A stretch of DNA of 64,000 bases, taken from contig NZ_CP121682.1 in assembly GCF_029760955.1 (NCBI RefSeq), forward strand, positions 372,001-436,000. The letters run 5' to 3'. Source of the stretch: Streptomyces cathayae. Its GTDB lineage: Bacteria > Actinomycetota > Actinomycetes > Streptomycetales > Streptomycetaceae. How positions within the stretch are numbered: position 1 is the stretch's first letter; every line of letters starts with the position of its first letter. The notes under the pieces were generated by a model. The model saw only the letters and a program-made list of their open reading frames with translations, was not told the DNA's origin and did not search any database. Of this stretch, positions 8,242 through 18,593 are shown piece by piece. The translations under genes were made by a program, and so were the position numbers.

Positions 8242-9234
8242 GTGAACCAGCAGACCCTGCCGGACGAGCGGGTGGCGGCTCTTGCACACGACGCCGCCGC
8301 CGCTCCGTCCATGCACAACGCACAGCCGTGGCGCTTTCGCTACTTCCGGGGCAGCCGCACCTTCCAGGTGCGCGCGGACCTGGACCGCGTCCTGCCGCAC
8401 GTCGACCCGGACAACCGCGCCCTGCACCTCGGCGCCGGCGCCGCTCTGCTGAATCTGCGGGTCGCGCTGGCCCACGAGGGGCGGCACCCTGCGGTCCGGC
8501 TGCTGCCCGACCCGGCCGACCCGGCGCTGCTCGCCGCCGTGCGGCTGCCCCCTCCCGGGAGCACCCGGAGCGCTCTTTCCGCGCTGTATCCGGCGATCCA
8601 CCAGCGGCACAGCAGCCGTTTCCCGTTCGAGGAGACGGAGATCCCCCAGGAGCTGCGCACGGCCCTGGCCGACGCCGCCCGCGCTGAGGGAGCGACGCTG
8701 GCCTTCCCGTCCTCCTGGCACCTGCAGCAGGTGCTGGAACTGCTGGAGGAGGCCGAGGCACGCAATCTCACGGACCGCGGCAGCGGCCAGGACCTGGCGG
8801 AGTGGACCCGTATCGATGCTCCGTCGAAGGACACGGCCCCGGACGGAGTGCCCGGCTACGCCTTCGGGCCGCGCAAGCAGGGCGGCAAGGCGCCCATGCG
8901 CGACTTCGCCGGGAACAGGCCGGTGCCCGGCCGCGGCACCGCCGCGTTCGAGCGGACCCCCCAGCTGGCCCTCCTCAGCACCTCCCGCGACCGCCCGGAG
9001 GACTGGCTGCGCGCCGGCCAGGCCATGGAACGGGTCCTGCTGCTGGCCACCCTCGAGGGCCTGTCCAGTTCCTTCGCCACCCAGGCCCTGGAGTGGAGCG
9101 ACCTGCGCTGGCCGCTGCGCGACCCCGTGTCCGGGGCCGGGCACATACAGATCGTGCTGCGCCTGGGATACGGCCCCAAGGGCCCCGACACCCCGCGACG
9201 CCCGGTGCCGGACGTACTCGACATCCAGCCCTGA
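8242..9234 (+). CDS. Acg-family FMN-binding nitroreductase-like protein
   Basis: A 330-residue protein of the Acg (Rv2032) family, distant nitroreductases of the mycobacterial dormancy regulon. Motifs are APSMHNAQPWRFR near the N-terminus (FMN phosphate region), RHSSRFPFEE in the middle and SSFATQALEW near the C-terminus. Mycobacterial members are proposed to store or sequester flavin rather than reduce nitro compounds. GTG 8242 is preceded by AAAGGAG at a spacing of five bases. It follows the DUF1918/PPOX gene by 52 bases in the same direction. Confidence 0.92.
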   Translation: MNQQTLPDERVAALAHDAAAAPSMHNAQPWRFRYFRGSRTFQVRADLDRVLPHVDPDNRALHLGAGAALLNLRVALAHEGRHPAVRLLPDPADPALLAAVRLPPPGSTRSALSALYPAIHQRHSSRFPFEETEIPQELRTALADAARAEGATLAFPSSWHLQQVLELLEEAEARNLTDRGSGQDLAEWTRIDAPSKDTAPDGVPGYAFGPRKQGGKAPMRDFAGNRPVPGRGTAAFERTPQLALLSTSRDRPEDWLRAGQAMERVLLLATLEGLSSSFATQALEWSDLRWPLRDPVSGAGHIQIVLRLGYGPKGPDTPRRPVPDVLDIQP

Positions 9235-9246
9235 GCCACCGCGGCC

Positions 9247-9286
9247 CCACCGGTACCGGTGGCGCGGTCCGCCCGCCGCGGCGGGC
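9247..9286. terminator. tandem hairpins after Acg gene
   Basis: Two perfect 16-base palindromes follow the stop codon: CCACCGGTACCGGTGG at 9247-9262 and GCCCGCCGCGGCGGGC at 9271-9286. They are probable factor-independent termination or RNA-stabilising structures. Confidence 0.5.
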
Positions 9287-9359
9287 CCCGGGGAGCCGGA
9301 CGGCCACTCCCAGCGAGCCACGACAAGGCGGAGAGCCATCAGCCGCACCCGGCCCTCCC

Positions 9360-9906
9360 GGGCCACCTGACAACTCACGGAACGCCATGAGGCCGCCCGT
9401 CCCTCCCTCGGGAACGACCGCCCCGCCGAAGAGATCACGGCGGAGCACATCACCGCGCCCGGCATCGCACGTGCCCGGCTTCGCGATGCCGAGGTGAAGG
9501 TGTCCGGGCGACGTGCGGCCCGACGATGCCGTGTCCCCGCTGCTGCGCGCGGGAAGCGAGGCGTACGCCGTGGTCACGGGCTCACTCGGCCGTGGCGGAA
9601 CGGCCGGGCCGCTGCCGGGACCGGTCGGCCTCGCCGTGGCGGCCCGTGCCGTGTGTCCGGTGATCGTGGTCCGTGGTGCGGAACAGGACCGGCAGGACCG
9701 CTGCGGGCGTGGCGGTGGGGGTCGGCGACCCGGCCACGAGCACGGGCGTCGTGCGGTTCGCCTTCCGTGCGGCCGAGGTGCGCGGCTCTGCCCCCGACGC
9801 CGTACGCGCCTGGCGCAGCCCGGCTCACGAGCACGTGGACCATCCCCTCCTCGCCGACGACGCCGGTGCCGCCGCGGGGTGGGCGTTCCGGTCGCGCGGA
9901 GCCTGA
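9360..9906 (+). pseudogene. decayed universal stress protein gene
   Basis: Pieces of a tandem Usp protein lie in three frames: PAEEITAEHIT and IARARLRDAEVKVS (about 9405-9500); then DDAVSPLLRAGSEAYAVVTG and GLAVAARAVCPVIVVRG (9513-9680); then VAVGVGDPATSTGVVRFAF and VRAWRSPAHEHVDHPLLAD (9710-9880). Removing one G near 9505 joins the first two frames. The start of domain one and most of domain two are missing, so this is a real relic rather than a single error. The intact relative is at 4815-5690. Confidence 0.75.
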
Positions 9907-9937
9907 CCGTACGGCGTCGCGGCGGGGGCGGGAACGA

Positions 9938-9968
9938 GGGGCACCCCCGCCGACGGCGGGGGTGCCCC
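9938..9968. terminator. strong bidirectional hairpin terminator
   Basis: A 14-bp perfect stem (GGGGCACCCCCGCC and its complement) with a 3-base loop sits between the stress-protein relic and the convergent DoxX gene, 17 bases from the DoxX stop codon. Confidence 0.8.
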
Positions 9969-9984
9969 GGTTCGTTCCGCGTCG

Positions 9985-10605
9985 TCAGAGCAGCCAGCGG
10001 TTGCGGCTGACGAAGGGGAGTCGCGCCCAGACCTTGCCCAGTCCCCAGGTGGCGCCGGCGCCCGCGGCGGCGAGCGCGACGAGGACCACGGCGTAGATCA
10101 GGTGGTAGTCGACGAAGGGGTTCGTCGACATGCTCGGCGATCCGTCCGACAGGTGCTGGGCCGGCGGCCATTCCGCGACCCACATCAGCGCCATCATGAC
10201 GGTGCCCGCGACCGCGGCGAGCCGCAGGCCGATGCCCGCGATCACCGCGAGGCCGACCCCGAGCAGACCGAGCATGAACAGCCAGTCGGCCCAGGCGGCC
10301 CCGGCCCAGGCGTGGAAGGTGGACTCCATCGGCCCGACGGCGACGCCGCTGAGGAACCCCCGGGTCGGCGACCCGCCGTCGACCCATCCCTTGCCGGAGG
10401 GGGTCGCGTAGCCGAGGCCGAACGTCTTGTCCAGGAACGCCCACAGGAAGACGAAACCCGTCAGCAGACGGAGCCCGGCGAGCACGTACGCGCGGGTCGC
10501 GGTCGCCGCCGCGACCGTCGGCTCGGCGGCGGGAGCCGTCCCGGCCCGGTGCGGGGACGGGAGGCGGAATCCCGGACGCCGGTGAGGGTGGTCGTGAACT
10601 GCCAT
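9985..10605 (-). CDS. DoxX-like membrane protein
   Basis: A 206-residue integral membrane protein with four predicted hydrophobic segments after a polar 50-residue N-terminus. The segment LAGLRLLTGFVFLWAFLDKTFGLGY carries the Arg and Asp typical of DoxX-family proteins, which in other bacteria take part in quinone-linked or thiosulfate redox functions. ATG 10605 has GGAAGGG at a workable spacing; ATG 10614 touches that site. A candidate OsdR-type box (GGGCCGAACGTCCC, 10721-10734) lies 116 bases upstream. Confidence 0.82.
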   Translation of the reverse strand: MAVHDHPHRRPGFRLPSPHRAGTAPAAEPTVAAATATRAYVLAGLRLLTGFVFLWAFLDKTFGLGYATPSGKGWVDGGSPTRGFLSGVAVGPMESTFHAWAGAAWADWLFMLGLLGVGLAVIAGIGLRLAAVAGTVMMALMWVAEWPPAQHLSDGSPSMSTNPFVDYHLIYAVVLVALAAAGAGATWGLGKVWARLPFVSRNRWLL

Positions 10606-10720
10606 GGTGCTCATCCCTTCCAGAGGGTGGCGCAGGATGCAGGATGCGGACGACTCTCGTTGCTCTTTCAATGTCCCGCGCCGCCGGCCTCCGCCGGAGG
10701 GGCTGAAGGACCCGGCCGTC

Positions 10721-10734
10721 GGGCCGAACGTCCC
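10721..10734. promoter_or_regulatory. candidate OsdR/DevR-like box
   Basis: GGGCCGAACGTCCC fits the GGGCC-GAW-GGTCCC pattern seen at 11293 and, inverted, at 5764, with one mismatch in the right arm. It lies between the PPOX gene end and the DoxX start. Confidence 0.4.
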
Positions 10735-10759
10735 CCTGTGCGAGCCCGGTTGGCGGCGG

Positions 10760-11209
10760 TCAGCCGTCCTTTGCCGCCAGGTTCACCCCGTACAGGGTGC
10801 GTCCGCCGACGAGTTCGCGCCCGGTCACCAGCTCGGGCTCGATACGGACGAAGACCTCCCGCGGCGCGGGCACCCAGGCGACCGGGCCGGTGCGGGACAG
10901 ACGCGCGTGCTCGGCCGGGTCGGTCACCACCGCGGCCGGGCCCGTGACGACCACGCTCCAGCCGGCCTGCCGGGCCGCGTCGACGTCGTCGGCCTCGAAG
11001 GCGACCACCGCGCCGTCGACCGCGCGGACCAGTTCCGAAGCCGCAGCGGTGCGCAGCAGGACCGCGCCGTCGGCGTCCAGACGGAAGTTGACCGGCAGCA
11101 CGGCGGGCAGAGCCAGGCGCGTGAAGACGATGCGGCCGACGGGCACCTTGGCCATCAGCCGCAGGCACTCCTGCCGACCGAGTTCACGGAAACCGTCGTT
11201 GGGGTACAT
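10760..11209 (-). CDS. PPOX-fold flavin/F420-binding protein
   Basis: A 149-residue single-domain protein of the pyridoxamine-5'-phosphate-oxidase-like split-barrel fold (VPVGRIVFTRLALPAVLPVNF, AVVAFEADDVDAARQAGWSV). Relatives bind FMN, F420 or haem and are common in actinobacterial stress regulons. The specific reaction is unknown. ATG 11209 follows GGAGGAGG. A box-like palindrome GGGCCGATGGTCCC lies 84 bases upstream. Confidence 0.88.
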   Translation of the reverse strand: MYPNDGFRELGRQECLRLMAKVPVGRIVFTRLALPAVLPVNFRLDADGAVLLRTAAASELVRAVDGAVVAFEADDVDAARQAGWSVVVTGPAAVVTDPAEHARLSRTGPVAWVPAPREVFVRIEPELVTGRELVGGRTLYGVNLAAKDG

Positions 11210-11292
11210 CGTCAGTCCGTCCTCCTCCTGGTACAGCCCGGCACAGCGGGCCTACGTCTTTCCACCCTGATCGGGACGAAGACGGAAAATGA

Positions 11293-11306
11293 GGGCCGAT
11301 GGTCCC
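11293..11306. promoter_or_regulatory. candidate OsdR/DevR-like box
   Basis: GGGCCGATGGTCCC is the reverse complement of GGGACCATCGGCCC, one base different from the box at 5764-5777. It is positioned to control the PPOX gene on the minus strand. Confidence 0.5.
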
Positions 11307-11369
11307 GTTCACACCGGAAAACGGCCTGCCGGCGGTACGGCGGCAGGTCCCCGGCCCAGAGAGCACGGC

Positions 11370-11394
11370 GACCCCGGTGCCGGGCACCGGGGTC
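11370..11394. terminator. hairpin downstream of second alcohol dehydrogenase
   Basis: A perfect 11-bp stem (GACCCCGGTGC / GCACCGGGGTC) with a 3-base loop lies about 100 bases beyond the stop of the minus-strand dehydrogenase and before the next minus-strand gene. Confidence 0.6.
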
Positions 11395-11496
11395 CGGATC
11401 GGGCACGGTTCCTCCGGCCCGCTCTCACGGGTGCGTCAGATCGTCGGCGACCGGCCCGGTCCGGGCACGAGCGGACGGGTGTCGGCCCGCCGGCGG

Positions 11497-13714
<2,218 letters not shown>

Positions 13715-13764
13715 GGGCCCGCCTCTTCGGCGCGGGGCTCGCCGCGTGTGCGGGCCGCGGTGCG

Positions 13765-14514
13765 TCACGTCATCACCGCGTCGAGCAGCATGAGGGTGGC
13801 CACGGCCGACAGCATCACGGCGAAGATCCGCTGGAGTGTGCCTCCGGAGACCTTCGCGGCCAGCCGCTTCCCGTCCCACGCGCCGAGGACCGCCGCTCCG
13901 GCGAAGGGTCCGACGACCGCCCAGTCCAGCGTGTCGAGCGTACCGGCGCGCATCGCCAGCGCGGCCAGGGAGTTGACGGTGAGGACCAGCAGGCTGGTGC
14001 CCACCGCCTCACGCATGCGCAGGCCGAGCACGCCCACCAGCGCCGGTACGGCCAGGAAGCCGCCCCCGACACCGAGCACGCCGGTGACGGCGCCGAGTCC
14101 GGCGCCGGCCGCCGCCGCGCGGCCCGGCCGGACCGGCCGGACGGTGCCCGCGGGCGGCCGGGCCCGCAGCATGCGCAGCGCGGCCGCTGCCACCACCACG
14201 GCGAACGCCGCCGTCAGCGCCGCCTCCGGAAGGCGTCCGGCGAGCGCACCGCCCAGCATCGCCGGGCCGATCCCGGCCGCTGCGAACAGCAGCCCCGTCC
14301 GCCACCGCACCCGGCCGTCACGGGCGTGCGCGGGCAATGCGGCGACCGAGGTGAACGCGACGATGACCAGACTCGCGGTGGTGGCCTCGACCGGGGTGAA
14401 GCCGAGCAGGTAGATCAGGGCCGGGACGGCCAGCACGCTGCCGCCGCCGCCGAGCGCACCGAGTGCCAGGCCGATCACGGCCCCGGCCGCCAGGGCGAGG
14501 ACGAGACCGCTCAT
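13765..14514 (-). CDS. tauE: TauE/SafE family sulfite exporter
   Basis: A 249-residue membrane protein with about eight hydrophobic segments. It has the two pseudo-repeat motifs of the family: GALGGGGSVLAVPALIYLLG near the N-terminus and GVLGVGGGFLAVPALVGVLG in the middle. It probably exports the sulfite produced by persulfide oxidation. Its ATG overlaps the stop of the small upstream gene (ATGA, 14511-14514), indicating translational coupling in an operon with the CstB-like gene. Confidence 0.9.
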   Translation of the reverse strand: MSGLVLALAAGAVIGLALGALGGGGSVLAVPALIYLLGFTPVEATTASLVIVAFTSVAALPAHARDGRVRWRTGLLFAAAGIGPAMLGGALAGRLPEAALTAAFAVVVAAAALRMLRARPPAGTVRPVRPGRAAAAGAGLGAVTGVLGVGGGFLAVPALVGVLGLRMREAVGTSLLVLTVNSLAALAMRAGTLDTLDWAVVGPFAGAAVLGAWDGKRLAAKVSGGTLQRIFAVMLSAVATLMLLDAVMT

Positions 14515-14717
14515 GTGAGGGCACCGTTCGCGCCGTGCGGATCCGTCACCGGCGGCCCCGCCGCGGCCCGGGCGGCCGGGGTGGCCAGCGCGGACGGCGC
14601 GGACGGCGCGGACGTCGGCGGGTGGACGGCTCGGGGAGCGTGGGCCCGAGGGGCGCGCTCCGCCTGCCGCACGGTCACGCGGTCCGGGCCGCTGCTGCCG
14701 CGCCGGAAGATGCTCAT
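14511..14717 (-). CDS. 68-residue protein, possible rhodanese remnant
   Basis: A short gene between the CstB-like and TauE genes. Its first 20 residues (MSIFRRGSSGPDRVTVRQAE) resemble the opening of single-domain rhodaneses, and HAPRAVHPP recalls the GHAPGAVHVPL segment, but the catalytic Cys region is absent and the rest is Ala/Pro-rich. It may be a shortened rhodanese kept for translational coupling. It has AGGAG upstream of ATG 14717, and its stop overlaps the TauE start. Function is unknown; a frame error cannot be excluded. Confidence 0.6.
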   Translation of the reverse strand: MSIFRRGSSGPDRVTVRQAERAPRAHAPRAVHPPTSAPSAPSALATPAARAAAGPPVTDPHGANGALT

Positions 14718-14808
14718 GTCGATTTCCTGCTCCTGTGTCTTCCGAGCCGGTGTGAAGGGCCGGCTCGGCCCGCTGCGGCGTCCGTGCCGTCGCGGTCGTC
14801 GGCTGCCG

Positions 14809-16176
14809 TCAGCCCTCGCGGACGGTGAGTCCGGCCCGCCCGGCCTCGTCGAAGAGGTCGTCCACGGCGACGACGTCACGTCCCGCGGCATCCAGCAGGG
14901 AGGCGGCGACGGCGGCCCGCATACCGCCCGCGCAGTGCACCCACACCTCACCCTCGGGGACCTCGTCGAGGCGCCTGTGCAGGGTGTGGATCGGAATGTG
15001 CACCGAGCCCCGGACGTGTCCGCCCGCCCGCTCCGCATCACGCCGGACGTCCAGGACGACGAGGCCCTCCGCGGGGTGCCGGCCGGCGAGGTCGGCGAAG
15101 GTCGCCCGCGGGAAGGAGGCCGGCTCCTCGCCCTCGCGCACCCAGTCGGCCGGTCCCCCGGTGGCCGCGGCGGCCGGGCGGTCGATGCCCACGCGGGCCA
15201 GCTCGCGCTGGGCGGCGGCGAGCTGCTCGGACGACTCGGCGAGCAGGGTGACGGGCTTGCCCCAGGGGATCAGCCAGGCCAGATAGGTGGCAAGCTGCCC
15301 TTCGGCCTCGAAGTTGAACGAGCCGGAGACGTGCCCGTCGGCGAAGGCGACGCGGTTGCGCAGGTCCACCACCCACTCCCCCGCCGCCAGCCGGGCGGCG
15401 ATCTCCTCGGCGCCGGCGAGGGCGGGCCGGGTCAGGTCGACGGGCGCGGGGCCCGTGGCGTTGACCGGCCCCATGTGCGCGTAGTAGGCGGGGATGTCGT
15501 CCAGACCGGCCAGCAGGTCGGCGACGAAGGTGTCCACGTCCCGGGTGAGGGCCGCGTTGGACGCCTTCTCCTTGCCGATCGTCGTGCTGTCGCCCTCGGC
15601 CTGGGTGGACGAGCAGAAGCTGCCGAAGCCGTGCGTGGGGAGCACCGCCGTCTCCTCGGGCAGCTCGGCGGCGAGCCGGCGCGCGGAGGCGTGCTGCGCC
15701 CGGGCCAGGTGCTCGGTCAGTCGCGGCTCCACCAGGTCCGGGCGCCCGACGGTACCGATCAGCAGCGAACCGCCGGTGAAGACCGCGCGTGCCGTGCCGT
15801 TCTCCTCCAGCACGTAGGAGGTGTGGTGCGGGGTGTGGCCGGGCGTGGCCAGGGCGCGCAGGGTCAGACCGGCGGCGGCGTCGATGTCCGCGCGGTCGCC
15901 GTCGTGCACCGGTACCCGCGCGAAGGCGACCCGGGCCCCGGCGGGCACGAGATAGGCGGCGCCCGTGATCCGGGCCAGCTCCTGGCCACCGGTGACGTAG
16001 TCGTTGTGCAGGTGCGTCTCGACGACGTGCGAGATCCGCACTCCGCGCCGCACAGCCGCCGCGATCACCCGGTCGATGTCGCGCGGCGGGTCGACCACCA
16101 CCGCCGTCCGCTCGCCTCCCGCCAGATGACCGCGGTTACCGAGCCCTTTCACCTCGATCGTGTCGATGAAGAACAC
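14809..16176 (-). CDS. cstB: CstB-like persulfide dioxygenase-sulfurtransferase
   Basis: A 455-residue three-domain enzyme. Residues 1-235 form a metallo-beta-lactamase fold with the iron ligands HLHND and TPGHTPHH (persulfide dioxygenase). A first rhodanese-like domain (about 250-350) lacks a catalytic Cys (TLLAESSEQ). The C-terminal rhodanese (about 360-450) has the active loop CAGGMRA. This MBL / pseudo-rhodanese / rhodanese order is that of S. aureus CstB, which turns persulfides into thiosulfate or sulfite. GTG 16176 follows AAAGGGAG. Two CstR-type operators lie just upstream, and the small gene and tauE follow on the same strand. Confidence 0.92.
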   Translation of the reverse strand: MFFIDTIEVKGLGNRGHLAGGERTAVVVDPPRDIDRVIAAAVRRGVRISHVVETHLHNDYVTGGQELARITGAAYLVPAGARVAFARVPVHDGDRADIDAAAGLTLRALATPGHTPHHTSYVLEENGTARAVFTGGSLLIGTVGRPDLVEPRLTEHLARAQHASARRLAAELPEETAVLPTHGFGSFCSSTQAEGDSTTIGKEKASNAALTRDVDTFVADLLAGLDDIPAYYAHMGPVNATGPAPVDLTRPALAGAEEIAARLAAGEWVVDLRNRVAFADGHVSGSFNFEAEGQLATYLAWLIPWGKPVTLLAESSEQLAAAQRELARVGIDRPAAAATGGPADWVREGEEPASFPRATFADLAGRHPAEGLVVLDVRRDAERAGGHVRGSVHIPIHTLHRRLDEVPEGEVWVHCAGGMRAAVAASLLDAAGRDVVAVDDLFDEAGRAGLTVREG

Positions 16177-16201
16177 GAGGCACTCCCTTTCAGTGAAGGA
16201 C

Positions 16202-16250
16202 TACCCCCCGGGGTATGCCATCGACAGTAACACAGGTACCCCTGGGGGTA
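16202..16250. promoter_or_regulatory. two CstR-type operators
   Basis: TACCCCCCGGGGTA (16202-16215) and TACCCCTGGGGGTA (16237-16250) flank the presumed cstB promoter. Their centres are 35 bp apart, which would place both on nearly the same face of the helix. They match the site before the repressor gene at 13393. Confidence 0.8.
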
Positions 16251-16456
16251 TTTCCGAGGCGGGTGGGAACTCTGCGCACACGCCTCGCGAGTACCTCGCA
16301 CACGGCCCGCACACCTCGGGAGCGGCCGCGACGCCGACCGTGCGCACCACGAGGCGTCCCGCGCCCCCGTCCGCTCCGGTCCGGCCGGTCCGCACGGGCG
16401 GGCATGATCAACGGCGGTCCAGGACCGGCCTCCAGGCCCCCGCGGGGACCGCTTAA

Positions 16457-16470
16457 CATCACTCGTGATG
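16457..16470. promoter_or_regulatory. inverted repeat over the start codon
   Basis: CATCAC-TC-GTGATG is a perfect 6+6 inverted repeat whose right half contains the start codons of the next gene. It could be an operator or a hairpin that hides the start. No regulator is assigned. Confidence 0.35.
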
Positions 16471-16911
16471 AGGAGCTGTGCGCGGCCGGCGCAAGTCAGA
16501 GGACACAGCCCGCGGCGGACTGTCCGCACCGCGGTCCTCTGCCCTGCCCTCGCCGTCCTGCTCGCCGCCCTGGTGATGTGCCTGGGGTACGCGGGGCACA
16601 GTGGCGCCGAGGGCGGCGCCACCACCCCGACCGCCCTGTCCGCGAGCAGGGCGGTGGCGGCGGGGTCCCCGGCCGAGCACCCCGTCATGCCCCTCGTCCG
16701 GCAGGGCGACTGCTCCCCCGGCGATCCCTGCTGTTCCCCTGTCGCCCACGACGTACCGGCCGTGCGCGGCGCGCCCGCGCAGACTCCGCCCCTGGCCCTG
16801 ACCCGCGTGCCGGGCTTCCCGTGTCCCGAGCGGTACCCCGCGGTCCTCGCGCAGCCTCCGCCGGAGCACGGTGCTCCCGACCTCCACGTCCTCCAGGTGC
16901 AACGGACCTGA
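16465..16911 (+). CDS. secreted or membrane-anchored Cys-containing protein
   Basis: A 148-residue protein of unknown function. After a basic N-terminus there is one hydrophobic segment (ALAVLLAALVMCLGYAGHSG, residues 28-50), probably a signal or anchor. The rest is Pro/Ala-rich with a CSPGDPCCSP cluster, and ends in DLHVLQVQRT. It is similar in layout to small DUF6153-type actinobacterial proteins, but membership is not certain. GTG 16465 and ATG 16468 are both possible. It precedes the DUF3105 and DUF305 genes. Confidence 0.65.
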   Translation: MMRSCARPAQVRGHSPRRTVRTAVLCPALAVLLAALVMCLGYAGHSGAEGGATTPTALSASRAVAAGSPAEHPVMPLVRQGDCSPGDPCCSPVAHDVPAVRGAPAQTPPLALTRVPGFPCPERYPAVLAQPPPEHGAPDLHVLQVQRT

Positions 16912-17017
16912 CGGTGCCCTGCCGCGCCCCGCGCTCACGTTCGCGCAGGTGCCGAGCGGCATCCGTCCATCACCCCCGCACCCACCGCCGAACGGCGGGA
17001 GAAGGACTCATTCAGCC

Positions 17018-17674
17018 ATGAGCAAGACCAGCAAGAAGGAAGCCGCGGCTGCCCGCAAGGCCCGCGTCGAAGAGTTGCGTCGCGTCGAGAAGGCGCGGGA
17101 GCGTCGTCGCCGCGTCATCACCATCACGCTCAGCACGGTCATCGTCGCGGGGCTGGTCGGGTGGGGCGGGTACGCCCTCGACAGCGCCAACGAGAAGAGC
17201 GAGCAGCAGGCGGCCGAGGCGAAGAAGCCCGTACGGGGCGAGAAGACCTGGGAGGCGAAGGAGCTCACCCGCAACCACGTCCAGGGCACCGTGAAGTACG
17301 CGATGAGCCCACCGGTCGGCGGTGACCACAGCCAGGCGTGGATGACCTGCGAGGGCACCGTCTACACCGAGGCGATACCGAACGAGAACGCCGTCCACTC
17401 CCTCGAGCACGGCGCGGTCTGGGTCACCTACAACGACAAGGCCGCCGACGCCGACATCGAGACCCTCGGGGACAAGGTCTCCAGGACCCCGTACAGCCTG
17501 ATGAGCCCGGTCACGGACCAGTCCGGGGCGATCACGCTGTCGGCCTGGGGGCGCCAGCTCACCGTGGACAAGGCATCGGACCCGCGGATCGACCAGTTCT
17601 TCACCAAGTACGTCCAAGGGCCCCAGACCCCTGAGCCGGGTGCCGCCTGCTCGGGCGGCCTGATGGCGTCATGA
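17018..17674 (+). CDS. DUF3105 family membrane-anchored protein
   Basis: A 218-residue protein. A highly basic N-terminal helix (SKKEAAAARKARVEELRRVEKARERRRR) precedes a single membrane segment (VITITLSTVIVAGLVGWGGYAL). The outer DUF3105 domain contains YAMSPPVGGDHSQAWMTC and EHGAVWVTY, with His residues that could bind a metal. The function is unknown. It is translationally coupled to the DUF305 gene (ATGA overlap at 17671-17674), a pairing that recurs in Streptomyces. Confidence 0.9.
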   Translation: MSKTSKKEAAAARKARVEELRRVEKARERRRRVITITLSTVIVAGLVGWGGYALDSANEKSEQQAAEAKKPVRGEKTWEAKELTRNHVQGTVKYAMSPPVGGDHSQAWMTCEGTVYTEAIPNENAVHSLEHGAVWVTYNDKAADADIETLGDKVSRTPYSLMSPVTDQSGAITLSAWGRQLTVDKASDPRIDQFFTKYVQGPQTPEPGAACSGGLMAS

Positions 17675-18363
17675 CCGGGACGGTCGTGACGGAACGAGCC
17701 ACGGCTCCGGAAGAGGGACACGGCCCGCGGCCCGGTCTCGCCCGCTGGCTGACCGTGGGCGCGGCGGCCCTCGTCGCCGTAGTCGTGGCCCTGTCGGCCC
17801 TGGTCGTGGTGAGCGGGGAGAACGAGCAGACGGTCGGTGTTCCGGCCGCGGACTCCGCCGATGCGGGGTTCGCTCGCGACATGGCCGTCCACCACCAGCA
17901 GGCGGTGGAGATGTCGTACATCGTCCGTGACCGTACGGCCGACGAGGACATCCGGCGTCTCGCGTACGACATCGCGCAGACTCAGGCCAACCAGCGCGGC
18001 ATGATGCTCGGCTGGCTCGATCTGTGGGAGCTCCCGAAGATCTCGCCCGACGGGTACATGACGTGGATGCACGGTGGCCACGAGGACCACGGGTCGAAGG
18101 GCGGGTCCCTGATGCCGGGCATGGCCACGGCCGCGGAACTCGGCCGGCTCGGTGAGCTCGAGGACGATCAGGCGGAGATCCTCTACCTCCAGCTCATGAT
18201 CGACCATCACATCAGCGGCGTCGACATGGCCCGCGCCTGTGTCTCGCAGTGCGAGGTGGACACCGAGCAGAAGCTGGCGCAGAGCATGGTCGAGGGCCAG
18301 CAGTCGGAGGTGGAGCTGATGACCGCCTTGCTGAAGGAGCGCGGAGCCACGCCCCGGAAGTGA
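17671..18363 (+). CDS. DUF305 family membrane-anchored protein
   Basis: A 230-residue protein with one N-terminal membrane segment (residues 27-50) and two copies of the DUF305 signature: FARDMAVHHQQAVEMSYIV and YLQLMIDHHISGVDMAR. The paired His and Met residues resemble ferritin-like or copper-binding four-helix proteins, so a metal role outside the membrane is likely but unproven. A Met/His-rich loop (YMTWMHGGHEDHG) lies between the repeats. A hairpin terminator follows at 18378. Confidence 0.9.
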   Translation: MTGTVVTERATAPEEGHGPRPGLARWLTVGAAALVAVVVALSALVVVSGENEQTVGVPAADSADAGFARDMAVHHQQAVEMSYIVRDRTADEDIRRLAYDIAQTQANQRGMMLGWLDLWELPKISPDGYMTWMHGGHEDHGSKGGSLMPGMATAAELGRLGELEDDQAEILYLQLMIDHHISGVDMARACVSQCEVDTEQKLAQSMVEGQQSEVELMTALLKERGATPRK

Positions 18364-18377
18364 TTCCGCTCCGGTCG

Positions 18378-18412
18378 TCCGGTCGGGTGCCGCCCAGCGG
18401 CACCCGACCGGA
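18378..18412 (+). terminator. hairpin terminator after DUF305 gene
   Basis: A 15-bp perfect stem (TCCGGTCGGGTGCCG and complement) with a 5-base loop starts 15 bases after the stop codon. Confidence 0.85.
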
Positions 18413-18593
18413 CACGCAGCGACGGCTCCCGCACCGGAGTCCGGCGCGGCGACGCGGTGTGCCCCAGCGTCACCCACGCCGTCACCAGGGCACTCCCGGG
18501 TGAAATTTCCGTTTCGCAGCGACCCGTCGGCCCGTTTCCCCGATGATGGGGACCGCCCGGGCAACGGATCAGGCGACACGGGGAGTACGCACA

